Shown in pieces: positions 61,425 through 64,000 of a stretch of 64,000 nt of DNA. A program made the translations under genes and the position numbers. Origin of the DNA: Aldrovandia affinis (Eukaryota > Chordata > Actinopteri > Notacanthiformes > Halosauridae); the NCBI GenBank assembly GCA_029706075.1, contig JAINUG010000214.1:1-64000 (forward strand), in the 5' to 3' direction. The notes under the pieces were generated by a model. It did not search any database and was not told where the DNA came from. It worked only from the letters and a program-made list of their open reading frames with translations. Numbering within the stretch: position 1 is the first letter of the stretch; each line of letters starts with the position of its first letter.

Positions 61425-61600
61425 TTTTAAATTGTAATTGTAATTTTTTTTATTTGTTTCTCATTTTTCCCCCGTTTTTCTCCCAATTTGGTAACCAATT
61501 CAACCCTATATTTATTTCAATTCGCCCCTTCCCTCACGAGCCCACCGCCGTCCTCCGATTCGAGCTATTATCCCCAAGACCGGCGATGAGGCCCTAAATG
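61425..61600 (-). repeat. tRNA-derived SINE, family A, partial
   Basis: TTTTTCTCCCAATTTGGTAACCAATTCAACCC tail and GACCGGCGATGAGGCC; the tRNA head is missing. Confidence 0.55.
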
Positions 61601-61974
61601 AAGTAGTTTTGGTGAGAATAATCAAGCTTTTGCTGTTTTATCCCCACCAAGATTGCCAGACTGGATGGTCAACTTTTGTAAAATCCATGAATATGGAGCA
61701 TAGATAGCACAAAAACTTGATGTGATAGAGCAAATCTGATCTCAGATTTGGATTCAGCAGCCCAAAATGAGGCAAAACCAGTTTCCAAAGTCCATGCAAG
61801 AAAGAAAAACATTATTTTTGTAGACCAGTGTTATCGCTTCTTTTAATAAAGTGGCTACCCGCGTAGTCCGTTTTGCATTACTACTGGACTCGGACTCTTT
61901 TAGTGATACACCACCCAACGCACGCTCGCTACAGTATTGTTAAGAAAAGAAAAAACACAAACCTATATTGCAAC

Positions 61975-62865
61975 CAGAGATGGGCAGTATTTCTGTTACT
62001 TGTATTTGAAATACGTATTTTAATTACTTTTGAGTATTTTGTCATTTGTATTTGACAGGGCTGAACAAAATCAAATGTAATTTGTAACACGATACTTTAG
62101 GGTGGAGTAATTTTGTATTTTCAAAATACTCAAAATACTTTATCCATGATTCAAAGAACATAAAAAAATAACAACAGTACACGTAGACACACTCACACAG
62201 TGATTTTTAGACCCACTCTCTGTCGGTTGGACAAGGCAGTGAATGCATGCACACGTGGATGCATGCATGTATCTGGTCGCAGGGAGCTACTGAGAATTCT
62301 GCGCTTGTTTTCACACAAGCCTACTCACAGTATTCTAAGTGGCATTTTGAGAAATCGTGACGTGACGTGGAAAGTTAGAAAATACGATTTCTCAAAACGC
62401 CACTTTGTGACTCTAGAAACACTAGTTAGCATGTACAATTCAAGTTTGTACTGTACTATTTTCAGTATTTTTCTTTTATATACAAATAGCATCAAAGATA
62501 AGAAATTGGTTGTCAATAGCCCAAACAACCAAAATGGATGGAGTAATGTGGGCAAACTAATTAGGAGATGCTAAAAATGTGATTGTGCCTCTAACACTTA
62601 ACACACGGCGATAGCCTATGTGATTTGGCCTTTTTGCTCATATTCATAGAGAAAGGCAGCCACCTATTCATATGTTGGCCTACGATAGCCAATTGGAGAC
62701 ACGTTTTTTTTTTTTTTTCCCTGTATTTTGAAAATACAAAATACATTATTTTATCTGATACATTTTCTGGCACCAGTATTTAGTATTTTGATCTGATACA
62801 TTTATTTGAGGGGTATTTTGTATTTTGTAACAAGATACATTTTGATGTATCTTTGCCCATCTCTG
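61975..62865. mobile_element. hAT-type non-autonomous element (891 bp) with 8-bp target duplication ATTGCAAC
   Basis: Termini CAGAGATGGGCA and TGCCCATCTCTG, exactly flanked by ATTGCAAC (61967-61974 and 62866-62873). Sub-terminal AAATAC/GTATTT repeats are abundant at both ends. The interior has no transposase. CAGRG-type ends with 8-bp duplications are the hAT hallmark. Confidence 0.9.
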
Positions 62866-62873
62866 ATTGCAAC

Positions 62874-64000
62874 AATTGTAGCATCCTGGCTTATCAATCG
62901 CTGCACATGTCCTCGGTTGATTTAAACTGTAAACGTGTTTCGTTTTTTTTCTTCTTTGATTGACTTTAATAGCCCACGCGCTACAATGTACAGGGTACAT
63001 CACATTATATTGGGTGCACATTGCGTTGTAGTATTATTACATTTCGTGAAATATACCTCAACAGCACAGAGTTGGGCACTTTTCAGAGTTTTTAAAATAT
63101 ACGATCATAAACACACTGGAATGATGAATAAACTGCCGAATCTGCATATTCCGGCAACTGCTGTACTTCAATTTGAGCGCCTTTCCATACGTCAGGCCGA
63201 CCGATGCCTCGCTTTCCTTTCGTCATTTCTCCGAAATCAGCTGACACCGAGCAAGAGTTTCTAAATACGCTGTTCTTGAATAATCTCTCCCCCCCCCTGC
63301 TAAGCGGTTTGCCTGGCATTCTCTTTCCGAACAGATTGGCAGCCCTGCTTGACCATTCACGGTGATAGGAACGTTTCGAGACGGACCAATCGGCACTTGG
63401 CGATGTCTTTCAGAGGGGAAAAAGTAGGAAAGATGAAAAAAAACCCCCATCATTTTGGCTCAAAACCACAGCGCTACTGAATCGCAGAGAAACAGAATGG
63501 TGCCTATGTAACGCAGGGCATTGATAAGACAAGAGGGAAATACAAAATTGTAACGTAGCCAATAAAACGCTTGTATCGACAGAGAGGCCAATAAACGAGA
63601 GGTTTAGTGAATCCACCAGAGGGAGTGAGAAGAATTGCTCGCCGATATTGTAGAAACGAAACATAAGCACACGTGAAGTTCAAGTTGTTTTGTGATTGGT
63701 AAAGGCATTTGGTCGCTGTTATCAACAAATGTGAGCAAAATCAAGCTATTATCCAACCTTGAATTACAAAATAAATGCCAGCTTGCATACTGCTGTTTTA
63801 GGAAGTAAATAAAACGAAAGTCGTGTTCCAGGTAAGTTTTATTTCCCTAGTTTTCTTCCTGATGAATCTTCCTGTTTGCGATCTTGTTGAGGTTTGATCA
63901 GTTATGAAATGTCCCATATTTCACACATATATAAAATGGGGCTTTGCCACTTAGTCATGTTTTACAGGTATAGCTCACCAACATTAATCTAGCTTCTTGT
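62874..64000. other. Gene-free right end
   Basis: No exon recognised. A CCAAT (63387-63391) and a donor-like CCAGGTAAGT (63829-63838) could belong to an untranslated exon of a gene beyond the window, but nothing else supports it. Confidence 0.25.

Noticed and set aside
63829..63838. First exon of a neighbouring gene
   Set aside because: Only a donor-like motif is seen; kept as a remark in the right-end entry.

Overview
The window is vertebrate, almost certainly teleost fish, genomic DNA. Genes are split by GT-AG introns. Non-coding DNA is crowded with (CT)n and (CA)n microsatellites, minisatellites, tRNA-derived SINEs and Tc1/hAT-type DNA elements of kinds common in fish. Three protein-coding genes are recognised: a mitochondrial CYP27A-type sterol hydroxylase (+ strand, 5' exons not found, last seven exons at 1130-8992), TMEM198 (+ strand, four coding exons, 25453-29288) and desmin (- strand, nine coding exons, 52808 down to 35830). 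Human CYP27A1, DES and TMEM198 all lie in 2q35, so this looks like a conserved neighbourhood with rearranged order and orientation.

Layout. 1-1129: LINE and SINE remnants. 1130-10150: cyp27a and its probable 3'UTR, with a 633-bp inverted-repeat element in one intron. 10170-25400: no recognised gene; Tc1 derivatives, SINEs, a LINE fragment, a solo LTR-like repeat, minisatellites and a CpG-rich segment. 25453-29288: tmem198 with two large minisatellites and a ~510-bp (CT)n tract against a splice acceptor. 29289-35829: SINEs, LINE tails, a solo LTR inserted in a SINE and a large inverted repeat. 35830-52808: desmin, whose 8.1-kb intron 5 is about 90% three abutting mobile elements. 52809-53240: desmin promoter region and a (CT)n tract. 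53240-64000: no recognised gene; a Tc1 remnant, SINEs, a 14-bp minisatellite and two hAT-type MITEs with perfect 8-bp target duplications.

The three genes have separate roles: mitochondrial sterol/vitamin D hydroxylation, a multi-pass membrane protein linked to Wnt signalling, and muscle intermediate filaments. Nothing here suggests one pathway. The reading frames of cyp27a (three one-base losses) and desmin (one loss plus one gain) are broken inside otherwise perfectly conserved motifs, all at G/C-rich spots. I read this mainly as uncorrected sequencing error rather than pseudogenisation.

The least ordinary items are: (i) tmem198 intron 3, 630 bp, divisible by three and stop-free, so its retention would add ten 14-residue repeats; (ii) a 5.2-kb element in desmin intron 5, bounded by two copies of an LTR-like repeat and carrying a decayed coiled-coil frame of 337 codons with no recognised reverse transcriptase of its own; (iii) simple repeats placed exactly at splice sites of all three genes.
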